Source: Bacillota bacterium (GTDB taxonomy: Bacteria; Bacillota_C; Negativicutes; JAEYSJ01). Taken from it: a stretch of DNA of 45,412 nucleotides. This document shows, piece by piece, positions 1 to 9,031 of the stretch. The stretch is from NCBI GenBank assembly GCA_023434855.1, contig JAEYSJ010000264.1, positions 1 through 45,412 on the forward strand, written 5' to 3'. A model generated the notes under the pieces. That model made no database searches, was not told the DNA's origin, and saw only the letters and a list, made by a program, of their open reading frames with translations. A program made the position numbers and the translations under genes. The first letter of the stretch is position 1, and each line of letters begins with the position of its first letter.

Positions 1-135
1 GAGTTCCTTATATTTCTCAACTCCCTCAATGCCATTTTCCGCCTCACCAACTACTTCATGACCATTGTCATTCAAGATAGTTTTTAGAATCATCCGCATA
101 AATGCTGCATCATCTACAACCAATACCTTTGCCAT
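1..135 (-). CDS. CheY-like response regulator, N-terminal part (cut by window edge)
   Basis: The 45 visible codons begin MAKVLVVDDAAFMRMILK, the start of a receiver domain. The hydrophobic first beta strand ends in the acidic Asp-Asp pair that binds the metal ion. The phosphoryl-accepting Asp and the rest of the domain lie outside the window, so a single-domain CheY type cannot be told from a larger regulator. The ATG follows a purine-rich AAGGGGAAGGTGG ribosome site. It lies 37 bp downstream of the histidine kinase gene on the same strand, so the two are probably co-transcribed and form a two-component pair. Confidence 0.85.
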   Translation of the reverse strand, partial: MAKVLVVDDAAFMRMILKTILNDNGHEVVGEAENGIEGVEKYKEL

Positions 136-172
136 AAACGCCACCTTCCCCTTACTAATGTTCGCATATCTG

Positions 173-2017
173 TTATTCATTTAAGGGCAGTGTCTCTATT
201 GAGACAGCTCTTTTAGGTACCGTAAATATTATTTTTGTTCCCACGCCTACTTCGGATTCGCACCATACCTTGCCTCCCAGTTGCCGGATAATGGCCTTGA
301 CATAAGCTAAACCCATGCCTTCCCCTGGCATATCCTGAATCCCCACACGCCGGAAAACATCAAATATCTTGTTACAATCTGCAGAATCGATCCCCCGGCC
401 ATTATCCTGTACGCTAAACAGATATTCAACGCCCTCGTCGCTGCAAAATATGCCGATTTTTCCAGGACGGGCAAAATCAAGGTACTTTATTGCATTATCG
501 AGCAGATTACCGATAATTTGTTCCATAGCCAGATAGTCTGTTTCAATAATTGGCATTGGTCCTACTTCAACCAAAATATTTTTCTGTCCGATCTGATGTT
601 CAAAAGACCGTAAGACAAGAGTAACAAGTTTGCTGCAATCAACTTCCTTGTAGATCATGTCCCGCCTGCCTTCACGGGCCAGTTTCAGAAGTGCGGCAAC
701 CATTCTGTCCAGCCGTTCCACTGCCGAATGAATAAACTGCAGTGAATCCGGTATGTCCTCCGCAATCAGTTGATCGGCTTTGCTTTGAACTTTTTCGGGA
801 AGATGGTCTATCGACTCCTTAATAATCTGCCTAAGATCAGCCAAGGAATGATCCAATTCCTTGGCGAAGCCTCTTAGGTTGACCATTGGTGCGCGAAAAT
901 CGTGGGCAATGATATTGGCAAAATTCTGCAGTTCTTTATTAGTTCTTTCCAGATCTGCAATACAATGTTTCAGCCTGTCCTCGCTAGCCATGAGCGCGTC
1001 CCGGTGTTGGCGCAGCGCTTCTTCGGCTAACTGCCGTTCAGAAACTTCCTCTTCCAGCATTGCGTTAATATCCTGTAGTTCACTTGTGCGTTCAAGCACT
1101 CTGGTTTCCAGCGCGGCGTTCAATTGGCAAAGCTCCTGTTGGACTGCCTGTCTTTCCGTAATTTCTTCTTCCAGTGTTGCATTGATGTCCTGCAAATCAC
1201 GGGCTTGCTTGTGGACTTGGTCGTAAGGCTCTTGTAAACTCGTCACTACCACCGCCCGGTATAAGTAGAAGAAAGCGGTAATTTTGAATAAATGACCGGT
1301 GACATTTGCCCAACCGCTGAGTGTCTTATAAAAAGTAAATGAAAACTCGGTACAAACAGAGAAAAGGAAAAAAATCAGCAGCTGCCGGTATACTAATGGT
1401 TGAAACCTGTTTTTGTGCCTTACTAGCAGAACAACGCTGGTGATTAGTATAAGACATATGATATATTCACTGTAAACCTTAAATGGAGTTAGTCCCTGTC
1501 CATCAATATATGCCACAGGGAAAACCTGCCAATAATATACTGCTGCCAAAATGATTGCCGATACAACAGCATAGGCAATTAAGACATAGAAAGACTTGAT
1601 AATTTTGTAGAAAGAAATCCCGGCAATGACCATGCCTATGCTATCCAGATATCTGGCAATAACCCACATTTGTGTCGGCATGTTGCCGAAATCATCAGGA
1701 AATACCCCCATCCCTCTATAAGCAAGGGTATGCAATGTATCGAAAACGCCGGCGAAAGCATAGGCGATTCCCAGGATAGGAATAAACTGACTTTTTATAT
1801 TCTGATGAGTATTAAAAACAATGAGAGCAATAGAAAAACTGACGACAATAGTAAACCCTTCAGTAAAAACATGGAACAACAAAAAGTTTTTTATACCTGT
1901 ATAGCCGGCCAATAATAATAAGCTGATTCCCACTAGCATAATTATTATTTTTTGCTGAGTAGAATTGGCAAACTTTTCGATAGGCTTACCGGTACTGGCA
2001 AGATTCACGCCATTCAT
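173..2017 (-). CDS. Membrane histidine kinase with MASE3 sensor domain
   Basis: A 614-residue sensor kinase. Residues about 25-260 hold a run of membrane helices with the pattern of the MASE3 integral-membrane sensor domain, including the conserved FDTLHTLAYRGMGVF stretch near residue 92. Residues about 262-360 are a Glu/Gln-rich coiled coil with two near-repeats of a DLQDINATLEEE-like unit. The HisKA box AHDFRAP places the phosphorylated His at 372. The ATPase domain shows the N box (NLLDNAIKYLD, Asn504), the G1 box (DNGRGI) and the G2 box (GEGMGLAYV). The ATG follows GAGGTGG at good spacing. The ligand of MASE3 domains is not known. The C-terminal half is very close to that of the GAF kinase at 30553-32136, so the two are paralogues with exchanged sensor modules. 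The partner is probably the adjacent CheY-like protein. Confidence 0.93.
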   Translation of the reverse strand: MNGVNLASTGKPIEKFANSTQQKIIIMLVGISLLLLAGYTGIKNFLLFHVFTEGFTIVVSFSIALIVFNTHQNIKSQFIPILGIAYAFAGVFDTLHTLAYRGMGVFPDDFGNMPTQMWVIARYLDSIGMVIAGISFYKIIKSFYVLIAYAVVSAIILAAVYYWQVFPVAYIDGQGLTPFKVYSEYIICLILITSVVLLVRHKNRFQPLVYRQLLIFFLFSVCTEFSFTFYKTLSGWANVTGHLFKITAFFYLYRAVVVTSLQEPYDQVHKQARDLQDINATLEEEITERQAVQQELCQLNAALETRVLERTSELQDINAMLEEEVSERQLAEEALRQHRDALMASEDRLKHCIADLERTNKELQNFANIIAHDFRAPMVNLRGFAKELDHSLADLRQIIKESIDHLPEKVQSKADQLIAEDIPDSLQFIHSAVERLDRMVAALLKLAREGRRDMIYKEVDCSKLVTLVLRSFEHQIGQKNILVEVGPMPIIETDYLAMEQIIGNLLDNAIKYLDFARPGKIGIFCSDEGVEYLFSVQDNGRGIDSADCNKIFDVFRRVGIQDMPGEGMGLAYVKAIIRQLGGKVWCESEVGVGTKIIFTVPKRAVSIETLPLNE

Positions 2018-2250
2018 ATCTTATGCCACCTCATAATAAACTGCATTTCCGCTTTGCAGCTAAACCAGTATAGCGAAGGAAAAGGTACTAATTCCATAAT
2101 TAGGCACAAAAGCCCAAATTCCTGTGTAATATTTGAAATTTTCTACAAAATTTTAGCCAATTAATTGGGGAAATGTTGAATAGGGACCGTTGCAACAAAA
2201 ATTAGCGAAAACCATTCAGTTTAGAACTGATCTTGACCCCACATCGGTCA

Positions 2251-2425
2251 TGGGATACGGCTAACCACAGAGGACACAGAGGACGCAGAGGGATTTATTA
2301 TTACTTGTATTCCCCGCTACGTTCTTGATTCAATAATTTAACATTATCACCGTCAGTACCTGTTCATATTTTATCCTTGCGCGATAGCTATCGCAACCTT
2401 CCACTCTGTGTCCTCTGTGGTTCAA
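2251..2425. repeat. Palindromic intergenic repeat, copy 1
   Basis: This sits in a gene-free stretch (2018-2533). A 19-nt arm at 2263-2281 (AACCACAGAGGACACAGAG) has an exact reverse complement at 2404-2422, with about 120 nt of AT-rich sequence between. The left arm carries a degenerate tandem of GAGGACACA-like units. A second copy at 8741-8925 shares the leading TGGGATACGGCTAACCAC and the same arm design with diverged bases. No transposase lies between the arms, so this is a non-coding dispersed repeat. Nothing else is recognisable between 2018 and 2250. Confidence 0.75.
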
Positions 2426-2483
2426 AAACATTATCGCAAAACTATCTACTACCCGAAAACTTATATAGTCTTATAGCATTATG

Positions 2484-2518
2484 AAAGCCCCATAACCGCT
2501 AACCGGTTATAGGGCCTT
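2484..2518 (-). terminator. Probable terminator of hcp
   Basis: The hairpin pairs ATAACC (2492-2497) with GGTTAT (2505-2510) and extends through CCC/GGG and AAG/CTT with one bulge. It begins 16 bp past the hcp stop codon. The T tract on the minus strand is short, so termination may be partial. Confidence 0.65.
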
Positions 2519-2533
2519 CACTGTACCTATATT

Positions 2534-4102
2534 TTATTTGCTAAGAATGGCCTTGATGTCTTCTTCCGGTGTGCTGATTGGTTTCAAATTAAATTTTTCA
2601 ACCAGGATATTCAGTACATTGCCGGATACAAACGCAGGCAATGATGGGCCGATATAAATATTCTTTATGCCAAGGGCCAGCAGTGTGAGCAGTATGCATA
2701 CCGCTTTTTGCTCATACCAGGAGAGCACCAAAGTCAATGGCAGATCATTTACGCTACAGTTGAAGGCATTCGCAAGGGCTATAGCAACCTGAATAGCCGA
2801 GTAGGCATCATTGCATTGCCCCATATCCAGAATGCGCGGAAAACCGCCGATTTCTCCGATATTCAAATCGTTAAACCGGTATTTGCCACAAGCGAGAGTC
2901 AGTACAATGGTATCTTTAGGAGTCTTTTGCACAAACTCGGTATAGTAATTTCTGCCTGGTTTTGCGCCGTCACAACCCCCTACCAGGAAGAAGTGTTTAA
3001 TGGCCCCCGCTTTAACGGCATCAATTATTTTGCCGGCCGCACTCATCACGGTGCTGCGGCCAAAACCTGTCAGCAGCTCAGTACCGCCGTTAATTCCGGT
3101 AAAATGCTTGTCCTCTTTCCAGCCGCCGAGTTCCAATGCCTTATTGATAACCGGAGTAAAATCTTTCTTGCCATTTGCTTCAGGTATGTGTTTGACATCA
3201 GGATACCCGACAACGGCAGTTGTGAAAACCCGGTCGATATAAGATTGCTTTGGCAGCATGAGACAATTGGTCGTGAAGAGAATCGGTGCCGGAATGTCGT
3301 CAAATTCTTTTTGTTGATTTTGCCAGGCGGTGCCGAAGTTGCCCTTTAGATGCGGGTACTTTTTCAATTCAGGGTAAGCGTGGGCCGGCAGCATCTCGCC
3401 ATGTGTATAGATATTGATTCCTTTGCCGGCTGTTTGCTCTAAGAGCTGTTTCAAATCGTAAAGGTCATGGCCGGTAATAACAATAAACGGCCCCTTCTCT
3501 ACCAATGCGGGAACTTTGGTCGGCACGGTGTGTCCGTAGGTGCTTGTATTCGCCTCATCAAGCAGTGCCATACATTTAAGATTGATTTGACCAAACTCCA
3601 TTATGAGGCCAAGCCATTCTTCTGCAGTATGCTCTTCGCCAACGGCGCGCATACCTTTATAAAACCATGCCGTAAGCTCGTCATCTTTTTTACCCAGCAC
3701 ATAGGCATGCCAGGCATAGGCTGCCATGCCACGGAGCCCAAACAGCAATGTGGAGCGCAGTGATACAATATCTTCATTGCCTGTCCACAGGCTGCTGACA
3801 GAATATTCCTGAGCGCCTGGGTCAAGTTTGGCTTTTTCCGCCTTAACGGCATTTATCAATTGGGAAATTTGAGCTGCATCAAAGTTTACATTAGTCACTG
3901 TTGTAAAAAGTCCTTGCATCATAAGTTCATCAGCCAGCTGGCCCGATTTTTTCTGCGACGCGGCGCGGGCCAGTCCGATGAGCGCGCAGGTAAGCTCGTC
4001 CTGCTTGCCGGCAACCTCAGGCTTTTTGCCACATACACCCTGTTTGGTACAACCTTTACCTCCTGCAGTTTGTTCACATTGAAAACAAAACATCTCTGAC
4101 AT
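2534..4102 (-). CDS. hcp: Hybrid cluster protein (hydroxylamine reductase)
   Basis: A 522-residue cytoplasmic protein. Hcp reduces hydroxylamine to ammonia in vitro and is now mostly regarded as an NO reductase and nitrosative-stress enzyme. The N-terminal cysteines follow C-x2-C-x8-C-x5-C (Cys6, 9, 18, 24), the form typical of strict-anaerobe Hcp, which binds a cubane cluster. Hybrid-cluster ligand regions are visible as NCHNP-like and VGGCDGAKPGRNYYTEF stretches in the middle and C-terminal domains. The length fits the family. The ATG follows AAGGGGGAG. Downstream of a ferredoxin-like gene and a flavodiiron gene on the same strand, it forms a nitrosative-stress block. Confidence 0.97.
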   Translation of the reverse strand: MSEMFCFQCEQTAGGKGCTKQGVCGKKPEVAGKQDELTCALIGLARAASQKKSGQLADELMMQGLFTTVTNVNFDAAQISQLINAVKAEKAKLDPGAQEYSVSSLWTGNEDIVSLRSTLLFGLRGMAAYAWHAYVLGKKDDELTAWFYKGMRAVGEEHTAEEWLGLIMEFGQINLKCMALLDEANTSTYGHTVPTKVPALVEKGPFIVITGHDLYDLKQLLEQTAGKGINIYTHGEMLPAHAYPELKKYPHLKGNFGTAWQNQQKEFDDIPAPILFTTNCLMLPKQSYIDRVFTTAVVGYPDVKHIPEANGKKDFTPVINKALELGGWKEDKHFTGINGGTELLTGFGRSTVMSAAGKIIDAVKAGAIKHFFLVGGCDGAKPGRNYYTEFVQKTPKDTIVLTLACGKYRFNDLNIGEIGGFPRILDMGQCNDAYSAIQVAIALANAFNCSVNDLPLTLVLSWYEQKAVCILLTLLALGIKNIYIGPSLPAFVSGNVLNILVEKFNLKPISTPEEDIKAILSK

Positions 4103-4134
4103 TTTTACTCCCCCTTAATTTTGTATTTATGGCC

Positions 4135-4198
4135 AGAAAGAACGAGAGGGATTTAGCAACTTGCGACAGATGGCTGCGAAATCCCGTCTACCCTTTCT
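4135..4198. repeat. Long hairpin between the ferredoxin-like gene and hcp
   Basis: In the 119-bp gap, GGGATTT-A-GCA (4148-4158) faces TGC-G-AAATCCC (4175-4185), and outer AGAAAG/CTTTCT arms (4135-4140, 4193-4198) extend the structure. No clear T tract follows on the minus strand. It may act as an attenuator or RNA-processing or stability element that lets hcp be expressed separately from the upstream gene. The role is an inference. Confidence 0.45.
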
Positions 4199-4221
4199 AT
4201 TAATCTAACTATGGTATTTAA

Positions 4222-4938
4222 TTATTTTAATTCGTCAACTTCTTTTAGAATAAAACCGGATGTAGTAATGGTAACAACCTCATAAGGAATAAGTGTCCAT
4301 GTGCTCATTAAAGCCTGTCGTGTGGCACTGGCAATGCCGTCGCAACAAGGCACTTCCATGCGGGCTACAGTGACACTTTTTATTCTATGGGCTTTAAATA
4401 TGGCCGCCAGTTTTTCGCTATAATCAACGTCATCAAGTAATGGACAGCCGATAAGCGTAATGTTACCACGCATAAACTCACGATGGAAAATAGAATAAGC
4501 AAACGCCGTACAATCAGCCGCTATTAATAAATCGGCATCATCAAAAAAGGGAGCGTTTACGGGAACAAGCCTTATCTGACATGGCCAATTACGCAATTCT
4601 GAATAGGGACATGATCTCTCGGGAGCAGAATCGTCGCTATTCCCACCGTCAACGGCCTTAGCATGATTGCCCTGACAACCGCACGCCTGACCAGCCTGTT
4701 CTCCTGGCTGACTGTCACCCTCCGCTTGTTTTTCTATCGCTGCTTCATGTTCTTCAATCGTGATAGCACCTGTCGGACATTCCGGCAGGCAAGCCCCCAG
4801 TCCGTCACAATATGAATCAGCAGCTATAAGCTTTGCCTTGCCATCGACCAGCTTGAGTGCCCCTTCATGGCAAGCTTCAATGCAAATCCCACACCCATTA
4901 CACTTGCTTTCATCTATTTTAACGATCTTTCTGCGCAC
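4222..4938 (-). CDS. 4Fe-4S ferredoxin-domain protein, probable Hcp-associated electron carrier
   Basis: A 238-residue protein. Residues about 1-60 form a two-cluster ferredoxin: CNGCGICIEACHEG gives a classic C-x2-C-x2-C-x3-C motif, and the second set is CDGLGACLPECPTG. A low-complexity Glu/Gly linker with a CGC cysteine pair follows (about 65-110). The C-terminal domain (about 115-238) carries scattered cysteines, including CSYSE-like and PCCDG motifs. Proteins of this make-up often sit next to hcp in anaerobes, which suggests electron delivery to Hcp; that role is inferred from context. The start is GTG with GGAGGG 6 bp upstream. It lies between hcp and the flavodiiron gene on the same strand. 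Confidence 0.85.
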   Translation of the reverse strand: MRRKIVKIDESKCNGCGICIEACHEGALKLVDGKAKLIAADSYCDGLGACLPECPTGAITIEEHEAAIEKQAEGDSQPGEQAGQACGCQGNHAKAVDGGNSDDSAPERSCPYSELRNWPCQIRLVPVNAPFFDDADLLIAADCTAFAYSIFHREFMRGNITLIGCPLLDDVDYSEKLAAIFKAHRIKSVTVARMEVPCCDGIASATRQALMSTWTLIPYEVVTITTSGFILKEVDELK

Positions 4939-5023
4939 CGTTATCCCTCCCCAATTACAGCACCTCTAGTACTTTTATATTTATATATATTCATCTGTAT
5001 GCGCAGAATTTCGTCTGATTTAA

Positions 5024-6211
5024 CTATAATTGAAGCACGAACTGTTTTCCGAACCGGACACATTCTTCCTCTGACTGTTCATCAGGGTTCCATAGTCCTT
5101 TCAGTCCTTCATTCACCACCTGGAAACCGCCTTCTTGCAATTTCTTTGATAATATCCCGACAGACTCGCCGCTCCAGCCGTATGCGCCAAATGCCGCCGC
5201 TTTCTTGTTTTTGAAGCTTAAGCCCTGAATTTCTTCCATAATCCCGGCAATAGAGGATAATACTCCCCTGTTGATGGTAGGGGAACCGACTATAATGGCT
5301 TTTGATTTAAAAATCTCGGTAATAATATCGTTTTTATCCCGGCGGCCGGTGTTATATAGTTTCACGTTAACACTGCCATCAGCCGCCGTAATTCCACTGG
5401 CAATGGCTTCCGCCATTTTTCTGGTGCCATCCCACATGGTATCATAAAGAATGGTAATCTGGTTCTCCTGGTAGTCTTTCGCCCACTCGGCATACTGGGT
5501 AACGATCTGCAGCGGATTGTCCCGCCAGATTACCCCATGACTTGGGCAGATTATATCCACAGGCAAATTGAAGCCGACAACCTCTTTTATCTTCAGATCG
5601 ACCAATTTGCTAAACGGGGTTAAAATGTTAGCATAATATTTCATGCACTCCTGCTTTAACTCTGCCTGATTAACCAAATCATTGAACATATATTCAGAGG
5701 CATAATGCTGCCCGAAAGCATCATTGCTAAACAGGATGTTGTCACCAGTCAGATAACAGAACATGCTGTCCGGCCAGTGAAGCATCGGTGCTTCCACAAA
5801 AATCAGTTCCCGGGAACCGATATTTAATTTGTCGCCTGTCTTAACTATCTGGAAATTCCAATCCTGATGATATTGCCCTTTTAATGATTTGACAGCATTG
5901 GCAGTACAATAAACAGGCGTATCCGGTATAAGCTTCATCAGCTCGGGGAGTGCTCCGCTATGATCAATTTCCCCGTGATTCGCAATAACGTAATCAATTC
6001 TGTCCTGAGCAATTTCCCGTTTCAGATTGTCAACGAATTCCTGAGCAAATGGTTTCCATACAGTATCGATTAACACTGTTTTCTTATCACGAATTAGATA
6101 CGAGTTATATGTAGAACCTTTATGAGTAGAATATTCTTCGCCATGGAATTTTTGCAGTTCCCAGTCTACTTTTCCTACCCAGGTTACATTATCGGTAATT
6201 TTAAAACTCAT
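5024..6211 (-). CDS. Flavodiiron protein (FprA family A-type flavoprotein)
   Basis: A 395-residue cytoplasmic enzyme that reduces NO to N2O and/or O2 to water. Residues 1-250 are a metallo-beta-lactamase-like domain with the diiron ligands in NHGEIDHSG (His79, Glu81, Asp83, His84) and His145 in PMLHWPDSMF. Residues from about 252 are a flavodoxin domain that begins ITILYDTMWDGTRKMAE and binds FMN. No rubredoxin domain is fused, so electrons must come from a separate carrier. The ATG follows a strong CTAAGGAGG site. It is the first gene of the hcp block, so the three genes together look like an NO and oxygen stress set. Confidence 0.95.
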   Translation of the reverse strand: MSFKITDNVTWVGKVDWELQKFHGEEYSTHKGSTYNSYLIRDKKTVLIDTVWKPFAQEFVDNLKREIAQDRIDYVIANHGEIDHSGALPELMKLIPDTPVYCTANAVKSLKGQYHQDWNFQIVKTGDKLNIGSRELIFVEAPMLHWPDSMFCYLTGDNILFSNDAFGQHYASEYMFNDLVNQAELKQECMKYYANILTPFSKLVDLKIKEVVGFNLPVDIICPSHGVIWRDNPLQIVTQYAEWAKDYQENQITILYDTMWDGTRKMAEAIASGITAADGSVNVKLYNTGRRDKNDIITEIFKSKAIIVGSPTINRGVLSSIAGIMEEIQGLSFKNKKAAAFGAYGWSGESVGILSKKLQEGGFQVVNEGLKGLWNPDEQSEEECVRFGKQFVLQL

Positions 6212-6538
6212 ATAGACAACCTCCTTAGATTTTGGTCTTAATACATTCTAAAACTATATATGCAATTCGCGTTCCAATTCAAAAGCCTATAAATCAGCGT
6301 TTGGAATAAACATTATCCTGCCAGCCGCACATTTTGGTGACACGAAAATGATCACATCATGCAAAACAGTTTTAATGCTCAGTTGTTAGTATTCGAATAA
6401 ATCTTGGTATTTAATAAAGAAGCAGGAGAAAATGGTTGTGACAATTAAATATAACTATAGATAGATAATTTTTATCTTGTAATATCCATCTTTAACCTTA
6501 TGTCAATAGCAACTATAAACCGAGGGGGAGTTATAAAT

Positions 6539-8680
6539 ATGCCTAACCAATTCTACGATCTGGTATATCAGGGTGCGGCAGCCATGCTCGCCGCTGCAGA
6601 AAAGAAACTAAATTACGTTATTGAGACGACTGGAGCGGAAACTTTGGCGGGTTACCTCGGAACTGTTTATAAGCTGCCGCTGCTAATTGCTTTAGGCAAA
6701 GCTGAAATATCCAAAACCGCCGATTTATTGCCCATCTTGCAAAATACAAAACTTGCCGGACAAGACGAACCTTCCCGGGAAAACATTCTACAAGCCGGCG
6801 AAGCAGCACTATATGCAGCGGAAATTCTGGAATCGCTGAACGGCCCAGATGGCAACAGCCAGTCTGAAACAATGGAAAGCGGCTTCTTACCGGATTATAT
6901 TTTACGCAGATTCGGTATGTCGCTGCTTGATGGAACCATCCCCGGTGTTGCAATCCTAACCGGTGCAGCCAGAAACAGCGGGACTGCAGCCCAAATTGTG
7001 AAAAATTTGCGCTCAAAGGGAATCATGGTTATGCTGGCCGGAGCTGTCATTGATCAAAGCCAGGAAGAGAATGTGCCATTAGGGGCCGATTACCTTACCT
7101 TTCCACTGGGTAATCCGCTGCAAATGGTTCATGCCTTCGATTTTACCGTCAGGATCGGTCTGGCCTTCGGCGGAGTTGCCGCCGGTGACAGGGATAAACT
7201 ACTGCAACATCAAAAGAACCGGGTGCCGGCCTTCGTGATTGCACTGGGAGAATGGGACCCGCAAACAGCCGCTCTTTGTGCCGGCGCAATGCTACTGGGC
7301 TTCCCGGTAACAACAGATCAGAACCTGCCTGATGAAATGCAAATTCCCGGTTTGCTGGAAACGGAAAATGGCATTGAGTCTGCCCACCAGATTATCAGGC
7401 TGGCCCTTGAGATGCGCGGCATCAAATTGAAGCAGGGGGATATTCCAGTGCCAGTCAGTGTAAACCCGGCTTTTGAAGGAGAGCATATTCGTAAAGCCGA
7501 TGCGTGGGTTGAATTTGGCGGGCGGGATGTACAAGGATTCGAGTTGGTGCGGATGGTGGGCAGAAGCGAACTGGAAGACGGCAAAGTAACTGTCATCGGA
7601 CCGGAAATCGATGAAATTCCCCAGTGCAGTGAATGGCCGATCGGCATCGTCGTTTTCGTTTACGGACGAAAAATGCAGGAAGATTTTGAAAGCGTGCTGG
7701 AACGGCAGATACACTACTTCATTAGCTACGGTGAAGGATTATGGCATCTGTCCGGCCGGGACTTAATCTGGCTGCGCATCAGCAATGGCGCCAAAGCGGC
7801 AGGCTTTGCCATTCATCATTTGGGTGAGATTCTCATCGCCAAATTAAAGGCGGAGTACCAGAGTATTGTGGACAGGGTTGAAGTGAAAATTTATACTGAT
7901 GCCCAGGCAGTTGACAGGGAAATTGCCCTGGCCAGGGAAGTTTACGAAAAGCGCGATGCCCGCCTGCGTGGCCTGAAGGATGAAACAGTTGACACCTATT
8001 ATTCCTGTACCTTATGCCAGTCCCATTCGCCCAATCATGTCTGCATCATTACACCGGAGCGGGTAGGTGTGTGCGGAGCGGTAACCTGGCTGGATGCCAA
8101 GGCGGCCCACGAGATTAATCCGACAGGTCCTAATCAGCCGATCTGCAAAGGTGAATGCCTTGATGCGGCGAAAGGCATGTGGAAAAATGTCAATGACTTT
8201 ATGTATAAAGCCTCTAATTGCACAGTGGAAAAAGTTAATCTGTATTCAGTTATGGATAATCCGGTAACCTCCTGCGGCTGTTTTGAAGCAGTCATGGCAA
8301 TACTGCCACCGGCCAACGGCGTAATGATCAGCGCGCGGGATTATCTCGGCGATACGCCCAGCGGGATGAGTTTTGCCGGCTTGATGGGAGCCTGCGGCGG
8401 CGGTGTGCAAATTCCGGGCTTCCTGGGAATCAGCAGGCGGTATATCGTCAGTGCCAAGTTTATCGCGGCGGATGGCGGTTTGAAACGCATAGTATGGATG
8501 TCCAGGAATCTGAAAGAAGCCATGCGTAATGAAATTACCCAGCGAGCTCTTGATCTAGACTTGGGCGAAAACTTTGTTGATAAAATTGCTGATGAAACAA
8601 TTGGTATCAATGAAGAGGAACTGTTGGCATTTTTGCAGGAAAAACAGCATCCTGCCTTAACTATGGAGCCAATGCTGTAA
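6539..8680 (+). CDS. acsB: Acetyl-CoA synthase (CO-methylating), A-cluster subunit
   Basis: A 713-residue protein that joins CO, a corrinoid-borne methyl group and CoA into acetyl-CoA in the Wood-Ljungdahl pathway. The A-cluster cysteines are all present: Cys490, 493, 502 and 512 (CTLCQ, VCI and VCGAV contexts) and the Cys579-Gly-Cys581 nickel site. Their spacing is identical to Moorella AcsB, and the protein ends HPALTMEPML like that family. An upstream in-frame ATG at 6500 is possible, but GAGGGGGAG at 6522-6530 places the start at 6539. It stands alone: no CO dehydrogenase, corrinoid protein or methyltransferase gene is near, and neighbours on both sides are on the other strand. The N-terminal third is more diverged than the catalytic part. 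It may be a second copy, or the pathway may be split in this genome. Confidence 0.97.
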   Translation: MPNQFYDLVYQGAAAMLAAAEKKLNYVIETTGAETLAGYLGTVYKLPLLIALGKAEISKTADLLPILQNTKLAGQDEPSRENILQAGEAALYAAEILESLNGPDGNSQSETMESGFLPDYILRRFGMSLLDGTIPGVAILTGAARNSGTAAQIVKNLRSKGIMVMLAGAVIDQSQEENVPLGADYLTFPLGNPLQMVHAFDFTVRIGLAFGGVAAGDRDKLLQHQKNRVPAFVIALGEWDPQTAALCAGAMLLGFPVTTDQNLPDEMQIPGLLETENGIESAHQIIRLALEMRGIKLKQGDIPVPVSVNPAFEGEHIRKADAWVEFGGRDVQGFELVRMVGRSELEDGKVTVIGPEIDEIPQCSEWPIGIVVFVYGRKMQEDFESVLERQIHYFISYGEGLWHLSGRDLIWLRISNGAKAAGFAIHHLGEILIAKLKAEYQSIVDRVEVKIYTDAQAVDREIALAREVYEKRDARLRGLKDETVDTYYSCTLCQSHSPNHVCIITPERVGVCGAVTWLDAKAAHEINPTGPNQPICKGECLDAAKGMWKNVNDFMYKASNCTVEKVNLYSVMDNPVTSCGCFEAVMAILPPANGVMISARDYLGDTPSGMSFAGLMGACGGGVQIPGFLGISRRYIVSAKFIAADGGLKRIVWMSRNLKEAMRNEITQRALDLDLGENFVDKIADETIGINEEELLAFLQEKQHPALTMEPML

Positions 8681-8740
8681 CGACTGAATCAATTGGATAA
8701 TTTGCCCTATCGAGTATAAAAAACCTCCTATCGCGGGCCT

Positions 8741-8925
8741 TGGGATACGGCTAACCACGGAGGACACGGAGGGTTATTATTTATACTCTCCTTCCCTGCA
8801 CGTTCTGCATTCACCATTCCACACTACATCAAAGTTACTGCATACATATATCCGATTTCATTGTACGAACATGTATATCGAGCCGTCCCACTCCGTGTAC
8901 TCCGCGTACTCCGTGGCTAGAAACA
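8741..8925. repeat. Palindromic intergenic repeat, copy 2
   Basis: This diverged second copy of the element at 2251-2425 has the same leading TGGGATACGGCTAACCAC, then CCACGGAGGACACGGAGG. It closes with a CTCCGTG/ACTCCGTGG arm at about 8890-8916. It lies in the gap between acsB and asrC, which otherwise holds only the asr terminator. The two copies are in the same orientation and bracket the hcp-acsB block. Confidence 0.72.
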
Positions 8926-8971
8926 CTAGCACCAGTTGACTACAACCAGAGCTTATGCTTTTCGATATTAT

Positions 8972-9014
8972 AAAAAAGCGGTGTGAACCTCATTTTGAGG
9001 ATTCACACCGCTTT
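8972..9014 (-). terminator. Rho-independent terminator of asrABC
   Basis: A long stem pairs AAAGCGGTGTGAA with TTCACACCGCTTT around a CTCA-TTT-TGAG tip. The A tract at 8972-8977 becomes a T run on the minus strand. It sits just past the asrC stop. Confidence 0.92.
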
Positions 9015-9031
9015 CTTTACCGAAAACACTC

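Noticed and set aside
2708..3349. 213-codon plus-strand open frame opposite hcp
   Set aside because: It is a shadow of the well-supported hcp gene, with no ribosome site.
6325..6360. Possible CRP/FNR (HcpR-like) site TGACACGAAAATGATCA upstream of the flavodiiron gene
   Set aside because: The half sites do not form a proper palindrome, and TGATCA is itself self-complementary; too weak to call.
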